Below, in pieces: positions 6,001-6,436 of a DNA stretch of 6,436 bases. The stretch is from Flavobacterium sp. (lineage in GTDB: Bacteria; Bacteroidota; Bacteroidia; Flavobacteriales; Flavobacteriaceae). The stretch is taken from assembly GCA_023253295.1 (NCBI GenBank), contig JALRGZ010000099.1, forward strand, positions 1-6,436. The letters are read 5' to 3'. The position numbers were made by a program, and so were the translations under genes. Position 1 is the stretch's first letter; each line of letters begins with the position of its first letter. The notes beneath the pieces were generated by a model. It did no database searches and was not told the DNA's origin. It saw only the letters and a program-made list of their open reading frames with translations.

Positions 6001-6436
6001 TTAATTTGACAATGAGAAAGGTTTACTTTCTTTAGCTGTTCCCCAAGATTTATTTGGAATTTTAGACATTTCAAAATCCAAAACACCACCTTTCATCATA
6101 TCGAAATGATCCAAATAGGTTTTATCGTAGCTTACTCCGTTAAAGCGTAAATTTTGAATATAATTATTGCCAGTAGATGCTCCTTTAGCATTAATTATTA
6201 GTTTTTTTCCATTCTCTAAGCTTAAAGTAATTTTATCAAAATGCGGCCCTGAAATAACATATTGCGGTACCGAAGGCGCCACCGGATAAAATCCTAAAGC
6301 AGCAAAAACATACCAAGCCGACATTTGTCCCGCATCGTCATTTCCACTCAAGCCACCTACTGCATTACTATATTCGGTTTGCATAATTGAAGTCACTAAC
6401 TCCTGAGTTTTCCATGGCTGTCCTGAATAATTATAC
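6001..6436 (-). CDS. GH92 family alpha-mannosidase, C-terminal 144 residues (cut by window edge)
   Basis: The frame is open from the right edge to TAA at 6003-6001. It continues upstream of the internal GTG at 6396, so that GTG is not the real start. The first visible residues (YNYSGQPWKTQELV) match the GH92 segment ahead of the catalytic loop. GGLSGNDDAGQMSAWYVFAA then follows, and its Asp residues include the position that acts as catalytic base in GH92. ALGFYPVAPSVPQYVISGPH and the C-terminal beta-strands complete the domain, ending normally in a Trp-Gly-Thr-Ala stretch typical of the family. GH92 enzymes are calcium-dependent exo-alpha-mannosidases acting on N-glycans or mannans. This is a different copy from the one starting at 1415, as it lies at the other end of the cluster and provides a C-terminus where that one provides an N-terminus. 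It is the first visible gene of the presumed operon. Confidence 0.92.
   Translation of the reverse strand, partial: YNYSGQPWKTQELVTSIMQTEYSNAVGGLSGNDDAGQMSAWYVFAALGFYPVAPSVPQYVISGPHFDKITLSLENGKKLIINAKGASTGNNYIQNLRFNGVSYDKTYLDHFDMMKGGVLDFEMSKIPNKSWGTAKESKPFSLSN

Noticed and set aside
6394..6396. GTG as the start of a separate 131-residue protein
   Set aside because: The frame stays open and GH92-like (YNYSGQPWKTQELV) upstream to the window edge, so this is an internal Val codon of a longer GH92 gene.

Overview
The window joins two unrelated kinds of DNA, and all recognisable genes read on the minus strand. From about 640 to 6436 the sequence looks like a Bacteroidota (Flavobacteriaceae-like) chromosome. 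Genes are compactly spaced and co-directional, most products carry signal peptides, and the families (GH92, GH28, DUF4861, a large secreted helical protein) are typical of Bacteroidota polysaccharide-utilisation clusters. From 1 to about 640 the sequence is visibly AT-richer (14 G/C in bases 1-60 against 26 G/C in 1201-1260, counted by hand). It encodes the C-terminal end of NADH dehydrogenase subunit 7 (nad7), a tiny tRNA-like element, and the N-terminal end of cytochrome c oxidase subunit II (cox2). That combination indicates a mitochondrial genome from a protist or alga.

Layout in transcription order (right to left). The C-terminal 144 codons of a GH92 glycosidase enter from the right edge (6436-6001). 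A 597-residue secreted protein, probably an (alpha/alpha)-toroid polysaccharide lyase-like enzyme, follows after 14 bases (5986-4193). A 79-base spacer with a perfect AT-rich inverted repeat precedes a secreted DUF4861 protein (4113-3265). A 246-base spacer with a large imperfect hairpin precedes a secreted GH28-family beta-helix enzyme (3018-1441). After 25 bases a second GH92 gene begins at 1415 but is cut off after about 259 codons. At about 631-642 its frame runs without interruption into the last ~100 codons of nad7, which stops at 330. The tRNA-like minihelix (325-280) and the cox2 start (264 to the left edge) follow.

The bacterial genes form a plausible glycan-degradation operon: two GH92 enzymes (a family of exo-alpha-mannosidases), a GH28 family member (pectinase-type beta-helix), a DUF4861 protein and a lyase-like protein. 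The substrate cannot be fixed from sequence; a plant or algal glycan with uronic acid and mannose parts is a reasonable inference. No SusC/SusD pair or regulator lies in the window.

The most striking result is the in-frame GH92-nad7 open reading frame. It would read as one 361-residue secreted protein, but its halves belong to different domains of life, so a chimeric clone, read or contig join is by far the likeliest explanation. The most interesting candidate for real biology is the 46-base tRNA-like element between nad7 and cox2. It keeps perfect acceptor and T arms but has no room for D or anticodon arms, so it looks like an RNA-processing signal and not a translating tRNA.
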